From contig NZ_CP006018.1 in the NCBI RefSeq assembly GCF_000706765.1, forward strand, positions 1,178,001 to 1,242,000: a DNA stretch of 64,000 bases. Reading direction: 5' to 3'. The DNA is from Bifidobacterium [indicum] DSM 20214 = LMG 11587. GTDB taxonomy: Bacteria > Actinomycetota > Actinomycetes > Actinomycetales > Bifidobacteriaceae. The notes below the pieces were generated by a model. That model had not been told where the DNA came from, searched no databases, and was given only the letters and a program-made list of their open reading frames with translations. Below, piece after piece: positions 11,346 to 18,901 of the stretch. Position numbers and translations under genes: made by a program. Numbering within the stretch: the first letter of the stretch is position 1; the number at the start of each line of letters is the position of its first letter.

Positions 11346-11470
11346 TACTGTGCACCTCCCGAATCGACTGGTTGATGACGATTCCAGACTAGGTGGCAGT
11401 CGGCTCGTAAGGAAGCGTTTCGCGAGGCTTTTCCTTGTTCGGAATCCCGCGAAGGCATATGGTGGAGACC

Positions 11471-12469
11471 ATGAGCCAGGGACCGGGAAAAGACACTGCA
11501 AGCGACAACAGTAGTCATGCGAGTGCCGTTGGAGGGACTACGATTGCCAAGCCCCCACAGTCCGACCGGAAACCAAGCGGCACCCGTTCGAATACGCTCC
11601 GCCGGTGGATTCCGAACCAGCCTGGTGCCTGGGCCATGGCTCTTATGCCGCCACTGGCAGGAACACTCATGGGAGGCGTCTCCTGGCGTAACCTCCTCCT
11701 GCTTCTTGCATGGGTCCTCTGCTATTGCACGGAATTCACCACCGCACGGTGGCTGACCTCCCGTATGTCCAAGCGCTTCCTGCCTCCCGTTGCCGCCTAT
11801 GCAGCCGTGACCGCCGTTTTCGGCCTTGCCCTGCTGGTTACCACACCCGGTCTTTTGCGATGGGTTCCTTTATATATGGTCCTGGCGGCCCTGACCTTCC
11901 TGGCCGCCTGGAGACGTGTGGAGCGGTCATGGTGGAACAACCTGGTGTCCATCATCGCCGCCTGCACACTATGCCTGATTGCCTACTCGCTCGGGTCCGG
12001 CCCCCAGTCACAGGCGACCCACTCCCCTGACGTATACTTCGGCTGCCCACCGAATCCAGCCGTCAACTGCTTCAGCGAAGGACTCTTCCCCGCACAGGCA
12101 TTTCCCCCGGTTGGTCTGGTGGCTACGCTTATCTTCGCCTATACCGAGTTCGGATCGGTGCTTTATGTGAAGTCCCTGGTTCGCGAGCGCAAGCACCTAT
12201 GGTGCACGGTGGCCTCCGTGGTATGGAATCTGATGCTGACAATCGGTGCCGCGCTAGTCCTGCCGGAAGTCGGATTCTGGCCCCTATTCGCGGCGCTCAT
12301 CCTGGTGATTCGCGCCGCGGCACTGCCTGCAATCGCCAGGAGGCACCGTATCCCCATCAAGCAGGTAGGCATGGTCGAGAGCATCGCCAGTCTCGTGGTC
12401 TTCCTGGTGACCATCGGAACTGCCGGGCCAATCACATCCACCCTTCAAGGAATGGGGCTGTTCCTTTAA
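11471..12469 (+). CDS. YwiC-like integral membrane protein
   Basis: This 332-residue membrane protein resembles the YwiC-like family. After a polar N-terminal stretch of about 45 residues, PNQPGAWAMALMPP opens a series of roughly eight to ten hydrophobic segments. A soluble loop near residues 185-205 contains two Cys (FGCPPNPAVNCF). Function of the family is unknown. I prefer the ATG at 11471 because GGTGGAG precedes it; ATG 11459 and TTG 11435 are also in frame. Confidence 0.75.
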   Translation: MSQGPGKDTASDNSSHASAVGGTTIAKPPQSDRKPSGTRSNTLRRWIPNQPGAWAMALMPPLAGTLMGGVSWRNLLLLLAWVLCYCTEFTTARWLTSRMSKRFLPPVAAYAAVTAVFGLALLVTTPGLLRWVPLYMVLAALTFLAAWRRVERSWWNNLVSIIAACTLCLIAYSLGSGPQSQATHSPDVYFGCPPNPAVNCFSEGLFPAQAFPPVGLVATLIFAYTEFGSVLYVKSLVRERKHLWCTVASVVWNLMLTIGAALVLPEVGFWPLFAALILVIRAAALPAIARRHRIPIKQVGMVESIASLVVFLVTIGTAGPITSTLQGMGLFL

Positions 12470-12564
12470 TACCAGGGTGGCATCCCATCCCACCGTGGTG
12501 CCACTTTTCCTTGACGCGCGCCCCCTACCCCGGCGAAATACTCATGCGAGGGTAGAACTGTTGT

Positions 12565-13146
12565 ATGGCTCCTTCACGGCAAACACACCGCAAACAGGGT
12601 TCATCATCGACCGCCCATCATGAGGCGGCATCGATGCAACATGTGACCCATGGTTTCGGCCCGGTGTGGGATTCACGGTCTCAGGTACTGATTCTCGGTT
12701 CCATGCCCAGCCTCATGTCCCGCAAGGCCGGCTTTTACTACATGTTCCCACGCAACCGTTTCTGGCCGGTACTGGCCGCCCTCTTCGACAGCCCTGTACC
12801 TGAACCGGACCCCGACGTACGCCGGCGGTTTACGCTCGAGCATCATATAGCCCTCTGGGACGTCATCCAGGAATGTGACATCCATGGAGCCAGCGACGCC
12901 AGCATCACCAACGTCATCCCCACTGATATCAGCAGCATCCTGACTGCGGCCCCCATCCGTACTGTATTCACCACAGGACGGAAGGCGGGGCAGCTCTACA
13001 CCCGCTACTGCCAACCCGCTCTCGATGCCATCGGGCTCGATATACCCATGGTGAATCTTCCCTCGACCAGCCCAGCCAACGCAGCCAAAAGCCTGGACGA
13101 CCTTATTGCGGATTACGTCCCGATAAAAGCTGCCTTAGAGGCTTGA
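12565..13146 (+). CDS. DNA-deoxyinosine glycosylase (uracil-DNA glycosylase superfamily)
   Basis: The protein belongs to the UDG superfamily clade annotated as DNA-deoxyinosine glycosylase, which removes deaminated bases from DNA. Visible motifs are LILGSMPS (motif 1), FYYMFPRNRFWPVL, an ALWDV helix, and NLPSTSPAN near the C-terminus in the position of the minor-groove-reading loop. The strict frame has 193 residues. Homology begins at MQHVTHGFGP, so the ATG at 12634 (170 residues) is a credible alternative start. It stands alone, upstream of tRNA-His. Confidence 0.85.
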   Translation: MAPSRQTHRKQGSSSTAHHEAASMQHVTHGFGPVWDSRSQVLILGSMPSLMSRKAGFYYMFPRNRFWPVLAALFDSPVPEPDPDVRRRFTLEHHIALWDVIQECDIHGASDASITNVIPTDISSILTAAPIRTVFTTGRKAGQLYTRYCQPALDAIGLDIPMVNLPSTSPANAAKSLDDLIADYVPIKAALEA

Positions 13147-13304
13147 GATTGATCCGAATCACTATGATTACAGCGGCAATTCATAACATCGTCCGTTTCC
13201 CTCTCTGGATGCCTGAACATAGATTGGAATCCCGGCGTGCCAAATCCGGATATCGTGTATAGTTATCGTTTGTTGTACGGACTCGTGTGACGTGTTCGTT
13301 CCAT

Positions 13305-13378
13305 GGTGGCTATAGCTCAGTCGGTAGAGCACCTGATTGTGGTTCAGGAGGTCGCGCGTTCGAGCCGCGTTAGCCACC
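13305..13378 (+). tRNA. tRNA-His (GTG)
   Basis: A complete cloverleaf is visible. The acceptor GTGGCTA pairs with TAGCCAC, the anticodon is GTG in GATTGTGGTT, and the extra G-1 at 13305 faces C at 13378 as histidine tRNAs require. CCA is encoded at 13379-13381. It marks the left border of the phage-derived region. Confidence 0.95.
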
Positions 13379-13385
13379 CCACCTC

Positions 13386-13419
13386 AAACCCCTACTCCCA
13401 ACAGGGAAGCAGGGGTTTT
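13386..13419 (+). terminator. Hairpin after tRNA-His
   Basis: AAACCCCT (13386-13393) pairs with AGGGGTTT (13411-13418), followed by TTAC. A related hairpin follows tRNA-Arg at 59241. Confidence 0.6.
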
Positions 13420-13491
13420 ACTATATGTAGATTCCGAGCCTGACAATCAAATGTGTGACCCATGTGTGACCCATAATCGGCAAAACGAAAT

Positions 13492-13746
13492 TCAACGAGG
13501 TGTTCCATACTTGCGCTCCAGGTCCCGAACCTCGCTCTCCCTGGCCCCGTACCTGATGGAGACGATATCCCTCTCCACCTGCCGGTGCAGTCGGGCCAGG
13601 CGTTCGCGTTCCTGTCTGGTCAGTCCCGGCTGGTGTTCCTGGTCGATGCTCTGGTAGAGGTGCTTGTGCAGGAGGACCGGGAGTCGTTCTCTCCGGTCGG
13701 GAGGAGCGGGGATGTAGTCGGAGTGGTGTCGGGTATCCGCGAAACG
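13492..13746 (-). pseudogene. 3' remnant of an unidentified gene, tRNA-His-linked
   Basis: An open frame without a start codon runs from a TGA at 13747-13749 to a stop at 13492. It reads RFADTRHHSDYIPAPPDRR, then a charged helical stretch (RQERERLARLHRQVERD) and ends VRDLERKYGTPR. I do not recognise the family. A degenerate relative with an in-frame TAG occurs at 59350-59490 beside tRNA-Arg. Both follow a similar hairpin and a tandem GTGTG(A/T)(C/G)CCAT-like repeat. The shared arrangement suggests the tails of related integrative elements. Confidence 0.45.
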
Positions 13747-13937
13747 TCATCGGGGAAATAAACCATACCTGGACGATATGGCGATTGCGTCACGGCATCG
13801 CTCTCTTGGCTTAGGCATGAAAGGCCCCGCCGAGTGGGATTCAGGACTTGTGTCCGAGAGGCAGGGCGGGGGACAATCGGTTTCTATTTTACACGCACTA
13901 TCCCGGTGTCGATGCTGAATTACAGAACGCAGAAAAC

Positions 13938-13970
13938 GCCCCCCCGCTCCGGTCTCCCGGAACGAGGGGC
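13938..13970 (-). terminator. Terminator T1 of the lysis region
   Basis: An inverted repeat around GGTCTCCCGG; on the minus strand it is followed by GTTTTCTGCGTT. Near-copies lie at 15071-15106 and 15887-15918. It ends the two-gene unit at 14044-14992. Confidence 0.65.
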
Positions 13971-14043
13971 ATGTGCCAAGTAGCGGTTATTTGCCTTTAA
14001 CCTTCATAGGCTGTAAGGCGGACCCGAAACGTGCACGAGTGAA

Positions 14044-14565
14044 CTAGGCACCGATGAGGGCTTCCATCTTTCCCAACTTCTTGGTCAGTTTTTCATTCTC
14101 CTCACCCGGCCCTAACTGTATCTCTTCGTTGTACAGATCAAGGGTGCAGGGAAGACTACCCGGTACCTCGGCAATCTTGCTTTCGCTCAGAGCCAGGTAC
14201 TCAAGGAATAAATCGATAGCCGCATCGCCGTTCTGCCATTCCTCAGGATCGGCAAGATCCACTATCTTGGCATCGGGAAGTTGGGAGCTTCCACTTCTAG
14301 AGGAAAGAAAACTGACTCCCTTGGCCCCGTGCACGAAGACGTTCGCATCGCCACCTATCGCGTCGCACCGCTCAATTAGCAGGCCCAGGGGTTCCTCACC
14401 CAAGGCACAGACGATGGGATAGTCTCCGTTGTCATCCCTGACAGTGAGCATATTGTCCAAATAGCCGTCACTGATGCTTTCGCTGACTGTCGATTGGAAA
14501 ACACACAGCCTAGCTGCCCGATCGAATAATTGCCCTGACTGCGATTTCCGCAACTCGTTCTTCAT
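14044..14565 (-). CDS. Unknown protein, probable phage cargo gene
   Basis: A 173-residue protein that I do not recognise. It is acidic, has no signal peptide or membrane segment, and starts MKNELRKSQSGQLFDRAARL. The start at 14565 is preceded by a very strong AAGGAGGGGG ribosome site, which favours it over the upstream in-frame start at 14610. Its base composition is visibly lower in GC than the lysis genes. It overlaps the end of the gene upstream and is followed by T1, so it forms a separate cassette at the end of the phage region. Confidence 0.65.
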   Translation of the reverse strand: MKNELRKSQSGQLFDRAARLCVFQSTVSESISDGYLDNMLTVRDDNGDYPIVCALGEEPLGLLIERCDAIGGDANVFVHGAKGVSFLSSRSGSSQLPDAKIVDLADPEEWQNGDAAIDLFLEYLALSESKIAEVPGSLPCTLDLYNEEIQLGPGEENEKLTKKLGKMEALIGA

Positions 14566-14992
14566 CCCAACCCCCTCCTTCTTTCCTTGCAAATCCAAGC
14601 GCTGGCTCAATTCCGCAAAAAATGAGCTGTGTCTTCGCTCTTGCCTTCTTGACGTCTTCGCAACAGCCCAATCGCATTATCTCAATGTACCGCCGCTTTT
14701 CCCCGCTCGGCGGCTTGTGCCCCGTGGGGTGCATATGGCACACACTATGATTGCAATCCACTTCGGCTGCACTCCACCCAGACTCAACATCATCATCGCT
14801 CAACAAGGAAACGCCAGTATAGAATTTCTGCAGAACTGGACCACACTTCCAGGTTTTGTAGATTCGCAGGGCATTTAATGGGTGCCCATAGACGTCATTC
14901 ACTTTGCTGTACCAGCGTTTGGTCTCGCATTGGTCTTCCGGAGCAGGTTTGAAGCCCGATTCGTGACGCTCATGTGCTTCCCGTCGAGTCAT
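14510..14992 (-). CDS. Unknown Cys-containing protein, probable phage cargo gene
   Basis: An unrecognised protein of about 160 residues (ATG at 14992; a GTG at 14998 is also possible). It holds eight or so cysteines, including DQCETKRWYSK, VDCNHSVCHMHP and GCCEDVKK, so metal binding is possible but not shown. Composition is lower in GC than its surroundings. Its 3' end overlaps the next gene by about 55 bp, which is long for an operon overlap. The C-terminal 15-20 residues may therefore be out of frame or the next gene may start later. Confidence 0.5.
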   Translation of the reverse strand: MTRREAHERHESGFKPAPEDQCETKRWYSKVNDVYGHPLNALRIYKTWKCGPVLQKFYTGVSLLSDDDVESGWSAAEVDCNHSVCHMHPTGHKPPSGEKRRYIEIMRLGCCEDVKKARAKTQLIFCGIEPALGFARKEGGGWDEERVAEIAVRAIIRSGS

Positions 14993-15070
14993 AGTCACAT
15001 ATTACAGCAGACACGCCGTACATTTGTAAACACCCAGTTGATGGGGTAAAGCCTACCTGAAACACAGAAA

Positions 15071-15106
15071 GCGCCCTCGCTCCCGGGCTTCCGGCGGCGA
15101 GGGCGC
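15071..15106 (-). terminator. Terminator T2 of the lysis region
   Basis: GCGCCCTCGC (15071-15080) pairs with GCGAGGGCGC (15097-15106); on the minus strand TTTCTGTGTTT follows. It ends the first holin gene and is a relative of T1 and T3. Confidence 0.75.
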
Positions 15107-15121
15107 TTGTGATTGCTTGGG

Positions 15122-15527
15122 CTACTTGCCTGCGAGCTGCTTGATGCTGGCCCCTGAGTCCACCTCGGGTAGGCCTGCGATGCTGGTCAAAAGGCTCATG
15201 ACCGCGGCCAGGGCGGCGGTTCCTGACACCAGGGGCCAATCCACCGTGCCGATGGTCGCGGCACTGACGGGCACAGCCGCCACGGCGGCCTGGGCTGCGG
15301 TCTTGGCCGCGCGTACGGTGGCGGCCTTGGACCATTCGACGATGCCCGACATCGACCGGGACGGGCTCGGAGCGGCTTGCTGGGACATGGTGTCCATCAG
15401 TCTGGCGAGCTCCGCCTGGCTGAGGGGGGGGGGTCATGGTCGCCGGCCCGGTCTGTCCGGCATTGCCGGGCAGGGCCTGGGCCAGGTCCGCAGGTGCCAG
15501 GGTGGTGGCTTGTGTGGTCTCGTTCAT
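15122..15527 (-). CDS. Phage holin, copy 1, frameshifted at a C10 tract
   Basis: The frame closing at 15122 encodes two hydrophobic segments, ATIGTVDWPLVSGTAALAAV and MSLLTSIAGLPEV, typical of small actinophage holins that perforate the membrane at lysis. The natural N-terminus MNETTQATTLAPADLAQ starts at 15527 in another frame. A run of ten C (minus strand, 15424-15433) separates them, and nine C would join the frames through LSQAELARLMDTMSQQ. As written the second half can only start internally near 15397. About four fifths of the last 75 residues match copy 2 at 16719-17003. Confidence 0.75.
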
Positions 15528-15555
15528 CCCCGGGTCCCCGGACAGTGCGACACAG

Positions 15556-15852
15556 ATGATCAAGTTCTACGGACATTCGCTGGGCGATGCCGACTACTCG
15601 TATTTCCAGGCCATATTCGACGAGGTGAACCTCTACGAGAGCAATACGCGTCTAATCTTCTATTACAACAAGAGCCGTCCGAATACAACGCTTCAAGAAA
15701 AGGCCGTGCAGGAGGAAATGTTCGAGAAGGTCAATCGTCTCATCACCGCTTACGGTACCACCCTTGACAATGAAGATCACGGCAGGAACCTACTGCACAA
15801 GCTGCTCCTGGAAGGCAGACTGACCATCAAGCAGGCCCCCATTAAACGCTGA
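15556..15852 (+). pseudogene. 3' fragment of an AbiH-like abortive infection gene
   Basis: About 98 codons starting near MIKFYGHSLGDADYSYFQ resemble the C-terminus of AbiH family proteins, which abort phage infection in lactococci and others. The N-terminal several hundred residues are missing. Upstream sequence in the same frame to 15436 is antisense to the holin gene and not AbiH-like, so the junction is near 15545-15556. The fragment ends LTIKQAPIKR and points toward terminator T3. Its lower GC fits an imported defence gene. Family assignment rests on recognition of the GHSLGDADY and LIFYYN stretches. Confidence 0.6.
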
Positions 15853-15886
15853 TTACCCTATTCCAGCCTTTCTTAAACGCAGAAAA

Positions 15887-15918
15887 CACCCTCGCTCCGG
15901 TCTCCCGGAGCGAGGGTG
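15887..15918 (-). terminator. Terminator T3 of the lysis region
   Basis: CACCCTCGCTCCGG pairs with CCGGAGCGAGGGTG around a short loop, followed on the minus strand by TTTTCTGCGTTT. It ends the endolysin gene at 15971. Confidence 0.8.
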
Positions 15919-15970
15919 CACGTACAGCTACCCGACCCCCATCGTGTAACAGAACGCCGGGAGAGTCAGG

Positions 15971-16642
15971 CTACTTGAGTTTGGAATTGACGCTGTTTCG
16001 AATATCCCGCAGCGCATACAGCGGGGTCTCCTCAAGGACACCGTTGCCGGGCCCGAACCAGATCTTATCGCTGATGTTCTGGGCATTGCCCAAGGCATCC
16101 AGTTTGTGCTTGATGTCCTGCAGAGCGTACTCCACGGTCGTGTTCATGCCGTCCCAGTTGATCGGATCAGTCTTCACTGGCATATCAATTTCTCCTTGCA
16201 AATCGTTGTCCCCCGTCCACCGCAGGTAGCAGTTCCACGGGAAGTTATAGTAGTTATTCACATTGGTTTCACCACCGGTCTGGTCGCCGGGGGCACCGGC
16301 GATACCGCCGGTCTCGCTGACGGAAGCCTGCGCGATTAGGCCCCCGCCGATGTACACGGCCACATGGTTGGCATCGTTGAGCAGGATGTCACCCGGATAG
16401 GGGTTCCCGTCGTTTGATACCCTCGCCCAGCCGCGAGCGGTGAGGTTAGCACTCAAATCCCTGGTCGTATTGGCTGAACCGGTGTCGAAACCGGCCTCGC
16501 GTAGACAGTGAATCACCAGGCTAGAGCAGTCACAGTTACCGGCGGCGGGATCGAAATGCCACCGGTCGGACTGCGAATAGCCCATGTTGGCCTGCACGCA
16601 CCAATATCTCATGCGCTCAATGAATTTTGAGACACTTGCCAC
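15971..16642 (-). CDS. Phage peptidoglycan hydrolase (Amidase_5, NlpC/P60-like)
   Basis: This 223-residue endolysin belongs to the bacteriophage peptidoglycan hydrolase family related to NlpC/P60. The nucleophile region is NCDCSSLVIHCL near residue 40, and the partner His sits in DANHVAVYIGGG near residue 90. The last 70 residues (after the domain ending YLRWTGD) form a separate linker and tail, perhaps for wall binding. The GTG at 16642 is preceded by an excellent GGAGGTGAT ribosome site. Flanked by hairpins at 16690 and T3, it forms its own transcription unit in the lysis region. Confidence 0.85.
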   Translation of the reverse strand: MASVSKFIERMRYWCVQANMGYSQSDRWHFDPAAGNCDCSSLVIHCLREAGFDTGSANTTRDLSANLTARGWARVSNDGNPYPGDILLNDANHVAVYIGGGLIAQASVSETGGIAGAPGDQTGGETNVNNYYNFPWNCYLRWTGDNDLQGEIDMPVKTDPINWDGMNTTVEYALQDIKHKLDALGNAQNISDKIWFGPGNGVLEETPLYALRDIRNSVNSKLK

Positions 16643-16689
16643 CAGGATCACCTCCATTCATTGATTTCATTTATCCTCCTATTGTTTCC

Positions 16690-16713
16690 GCCCCCGGCCG
16701 GACGGCCGGGGGC
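16690..16713 (-). terminator. Hairpin between holin 2 and endolysin
   Basis: GCCCCCGGCC (16690-16699) pairs perfectly with GGCCGGGGGC (16704-16713). On the minus strand it follows the holin 2 stop and is followed by GGAAACAAT. Confidence 0.65.
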
Positions 16714-16718
16714 ACAAT

Positions 16719-17003
16719 CTATTTGCCGGCCATCTGCCGGACGCTGGCCCCGGAGTCCACCTCGGGTAGGCCGGCGATGCTGGTCAAAAGACTCATCATC
16801 GCGGACAGGGCAGCGGTGCCGGCCACCAGGGGCCAGTCCACCGTGCCGATGGTCGCGGCGCTGGCGGGTACAGCCGCCAAGGCCGCCTGGGCTGCGGTCT
16901 TGACCGCGCGTACGGCGGCGGCCTTGGCCCAGTTGGCGAGGCCTGACTGCGACCGGGGCGGGCAAGGAGTGGCGTGCCGGGGCATGGTCTCAGGGTCGGT
17001 CAT
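16719..17003 (-). CDS. Phage holin, copy 2
   Basis: A 94-residue protein with two hydrophobic segments after an amphipathic Ala-rich helix (residues 25-45). It shares ATIGTVDWPLV and MSLLTSIAGLPEVDSGAS with copy 1. It starts about 16 bp after the amidase stop and is intact, so it is the likely working holin. The N-terminal 20 residues differ from copy 1. Confidence 0.8.
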   Translation of the reverse strand: MTDPETMPRHATPCPPRSQSGLANWAKAAAVRAVKTAAQAALAAVPASAATIGTVDWPLVAGTAALSAMMSLLTSIAGLPEVDSGASVRQMAGK

Positions 17004-17019
17004 GAGTATCTCCTCTCAG

Positions 17020-17988
17020 TCAGAAGGGGTTGCCGTCACTGATGGCGATCTGGAGGCGGTCCAGAGGTTCGCCGAACATGCCCGCGAAGGTATCCCCGCC
17101 ATAGCTGGTGCCGTCGTCACAGACAGTGGGCAGCCATCCCTGGCGGGCGGCGGTCTGACTGCGGTACCAGGCCTGGGCGAGGGTGCGCCCTGCCGGTGTC
17201 GTGTAGTGCAGCTGCACTGCGTCAATCACCTGTCCCGACACCCCCGCGCACCCGTTCACGGTGTCGTTGATGTCGGAGCGGTCCACCCAGTCGAGCCAGT
17301 CGCCGCCCAGCATGTGGACCCGGTAGCGCAGGTTGCCCTCATCCACGCGCACGGTCAGCAGGTCGTGGGCAGAGCAGGGCAGGCCAGCGAACCCCTCGTC
17401 GCCCGGCCCGTAGTCGGTCACCTCGTCGAGCCAGTCGCCGCCCTGCCGATGCAGCCGGTAGTGAACATGGGCGGCGAGGCCGGGCCGGACCTTGGACGTG
17501 CCCATAAGGGCGGGGGGCGTATGTCCGGTGTCGGGCAGGCCCCGGGCGATCCGGTCGATCCTGGACAGGTCATAGGTACCGGGGCACCGGGTGTTGAACC
17601 AGCGGCTGTGCGGGTACAGGGGCAGGTCCCCGTACACGGCGCGCAGGTCCCGCACCAGTTCGGCGACCGTCCGGTAGTCCCCGTCGCTCTGGCGGGGGTT
17701 GCACTCTATCGAGATGCTCGTGTCGTTGCCGCCCGACCCGACGCCCACGCCGTCCCCGCACGCCCAGGCGCGGTCACCCGGGGCAACGAGACAGGCCACA
17801 CGCCCGTCCTCGACCACATAGTGGGCGGACGTGCCGCGCGCACCGGACGTGAATGTGTGGATGACGCCATCGAAAGTGGGGCCGTCGCTCGGGTCGCCCC
17901 ACCAGTGAATAGTGATGGATGTGATGCCATACGGCCTGCCGGGCGTGAAGCAGGCGGCATTGTACTGGGTAATGTCCTGGTAGGACAT
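17020..17988 (-). CDS. Phage endolysin, N-acetylmuramoyl-L-alanine amidase
   Basis: A 322-residue amidase. The first 165 residues form an Amidase_2 domain, with zinc-ligand candidates in SITIHWWGDP and NTRCPGTYDLSR and a TSAHYVVEDGR stretch. The remaining part carries two related modules around YRLHRQGGDWLDEV and YRVHMLGGDWLDWV, which look like cell-wall-binding repeats. The ATG at 17988 follows GAGGAGGTATCC; the frame is open to 18036. It lies directly upstream of holin 2. Confidence 0.9.
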   Translation of the reverse strand: MSYQDITQYNAACFTPGRPYGITSITIHWWGDPSDGPTFDGVIHTFTSGARGTSAHYVVEDGRVACLVAPGDRAWACGDGVGVGSGGNDTSISIECNPRQSDGDYRTVAELVRDLRAVYGDLPLYPHSRWFNTRCPGTYDLSRIDRIARGLPDTGHTPPALMGTSKVRPGLAAHVHYRLHRQGGDWLDEVTDYGPGDEGFAGLPCSAHDLLTVRVDEGNLRYRVHMLGGDWLDWVDRSDINDTVNGCAGVSGQVIDAVQLHYTTPAGRTLAQAWYRSQTAARQGWLPTVCDDGTSYGGDTFAGMFGEPLDRLQIAISDGNPF

Positions 17989-18057
17989 GGATACCTCCTC
18001 GCAGGAAAACGCCACCCAGGCGGGCGGCACGAACAAAACGGAACCGCGTGAACGCGG

Positions 18058-18219
18058 TCAGGCGGTAAGCAACATGAGCGCCAGGCAGAACGCCAGGAGC
18101 CGTCCCACACACCACGACAACGTCAGCCTGACCGCCGCCACCACCACCGCACCGACCGCGACCACGGCCAGCAAGGTCAGGCAGAATAGAGCGACGGTCT
18201 TCAATCTCGGCAGCCGCAT
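18058..18219 (-). CDS. Small two-segment membrane protein of the lysis region
   Basis: A 53-residue protein that starts MRLPRLKTVALFCL and consists almost wholly of two hydrophobic helices. GAGAGGAGGTC lies just ahead of the ATG. It could be an antiholin or an accessory lysis membrane protein, judging only by position between the membrane protein at 18290 and the amidase. Confidence 0.65.
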   Translation of the reverse strand: MRLPRLKTVALFCLTLLAVVAVGAVVVAAVRLTLSWCVGRLLAFCLALMLLTA

Positions 18220-18249
18220 ACGACCTCCTCTCAAAGGGATAAAAGAAAA

Positions 18250-18268
18250 GCCACCCGGACGGAGTGGC
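18250..18268 (-). terminator. Intrinsic terminator
   Basis: On the minus strand GCCACTC pairs with GGGTGGC (one mismatch or wobble) and is followed by TTTTCTTTTAT. It lies between the 18290 gene stop and the small membrane protein. Confidence 0.65.
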
Positions 18269-18289
18269 ATGCATGGAGGAAGGGACTGG

Positions 18290-18607
18290 TCAGCCCACGG
18301 TTGACAGGACCTTAATCTCCTCATAGATCTTCGTGCCCGTCCCATTGCCGCCCAGGCTGTGGTACGCCTGGTAGATGCGCTCCACCTCCTCCATGGCCGC
18401 CAGCGGGATACTGCCCAAGGAAACATACCTGGCATGGATCTCCAGCAGTTCGGCACGCAAGAGGGTGCGCAACCCGGCCTCCACTGCGCGGTCCCGCTCC
18501 TCCTCCTTGCGGTGCCCGTTCAGCAACCAGCCGCAGACACCGGTCAGGACGGGTATCAGCATGGGAAACACCAGGTTCTCCACCAGATCAATCAGCATTT
18601 CGTTCAT
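18290..18607 (-). CDS. Phage membrane-anchored protein of the tail-lysis junction
   Basis: A 105-residue protein with one N-terminal hydrophobic segment (LVFPMLIPVLTGVCGWLL) and a helical C-terminal part containing GLRTLLRAELLEIHARYV and AYHSLGGNGTG. Proteins of this type are common next to holins in Firmicute and actinobacterial phages, and their role is unclear. Its ATG overlaps the stop of the tail remnant upstream (ATGA). Confidence 0.75.
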   Translation of the reverse strand: MNEMLIDLVENLVFPMLIPVLTGVCGWLLNGHRKEEERDRAVEAGLRTLLRAELLEIHARYVSLGSIPLAAMEEVERIYQAYHSLGGNGTGTKIYEEIKVLSTVG

Positions 18608-18850
18608 CGTGCCTCCGCCCAGAACATCTGGCCGCTGAAGAAGTTGGCGGTCGTATTGTCCAGGTCGTGCACCTCCGCGTATCAGCCGAAGCAGGAGTCA
18701 TCCACGACGGCGGCGATGGGCGACCAGGTTTCATCGACGACATCCTGACTGGTTGCGTTCCTGGTGGTCTGTTCACGCAGCTCATCCATGAGGGCCCGCG
18801 CGGTTGAAGTTGCCCGGCTCACGTCCGAGTATTGGAATTGTGGCACGGCC
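18604..18850 (-). pseudogene. 3' end of a probable phage tail gene, with an in-frame stop
   Basis: Reading in one frame gives QFQYSDVSRATSTARALMDE, then ETWSPIAAVVDDSCFG, a TGA at 18682-18684, and YAEVHDLDNTT to FFSGQMFWAEAR at 18604. The TGA probably replaced a TGG. Nothing recognisable precedes it, so the gene has lost its 5' part. Position immediately ahead of the lysis genes is where tail-tip or fibre genes normally end. The tail assignment is from position and general look only. Confidence 0.45.
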
Positions 18851-18901
18851 GGGCAAGAATGATGCCCACAGGGGAAAGGTAGGAAAGCCTGCGGGCAAGT
18901 T

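Noticed and set aside
13305-13381. tRNA-His as a proven attachment site
   Set aside because: I found no second copy of its 3' end near 28-30 kb and no integrase, so it remains a suspicion and is not listed as an att site.
14970-15563. A 197-codon minus-strand frame over the first holin
   Set aside because: Only its first 30 residues are the holin N-terminus; the rest is the wrong frame after the C10 tract.
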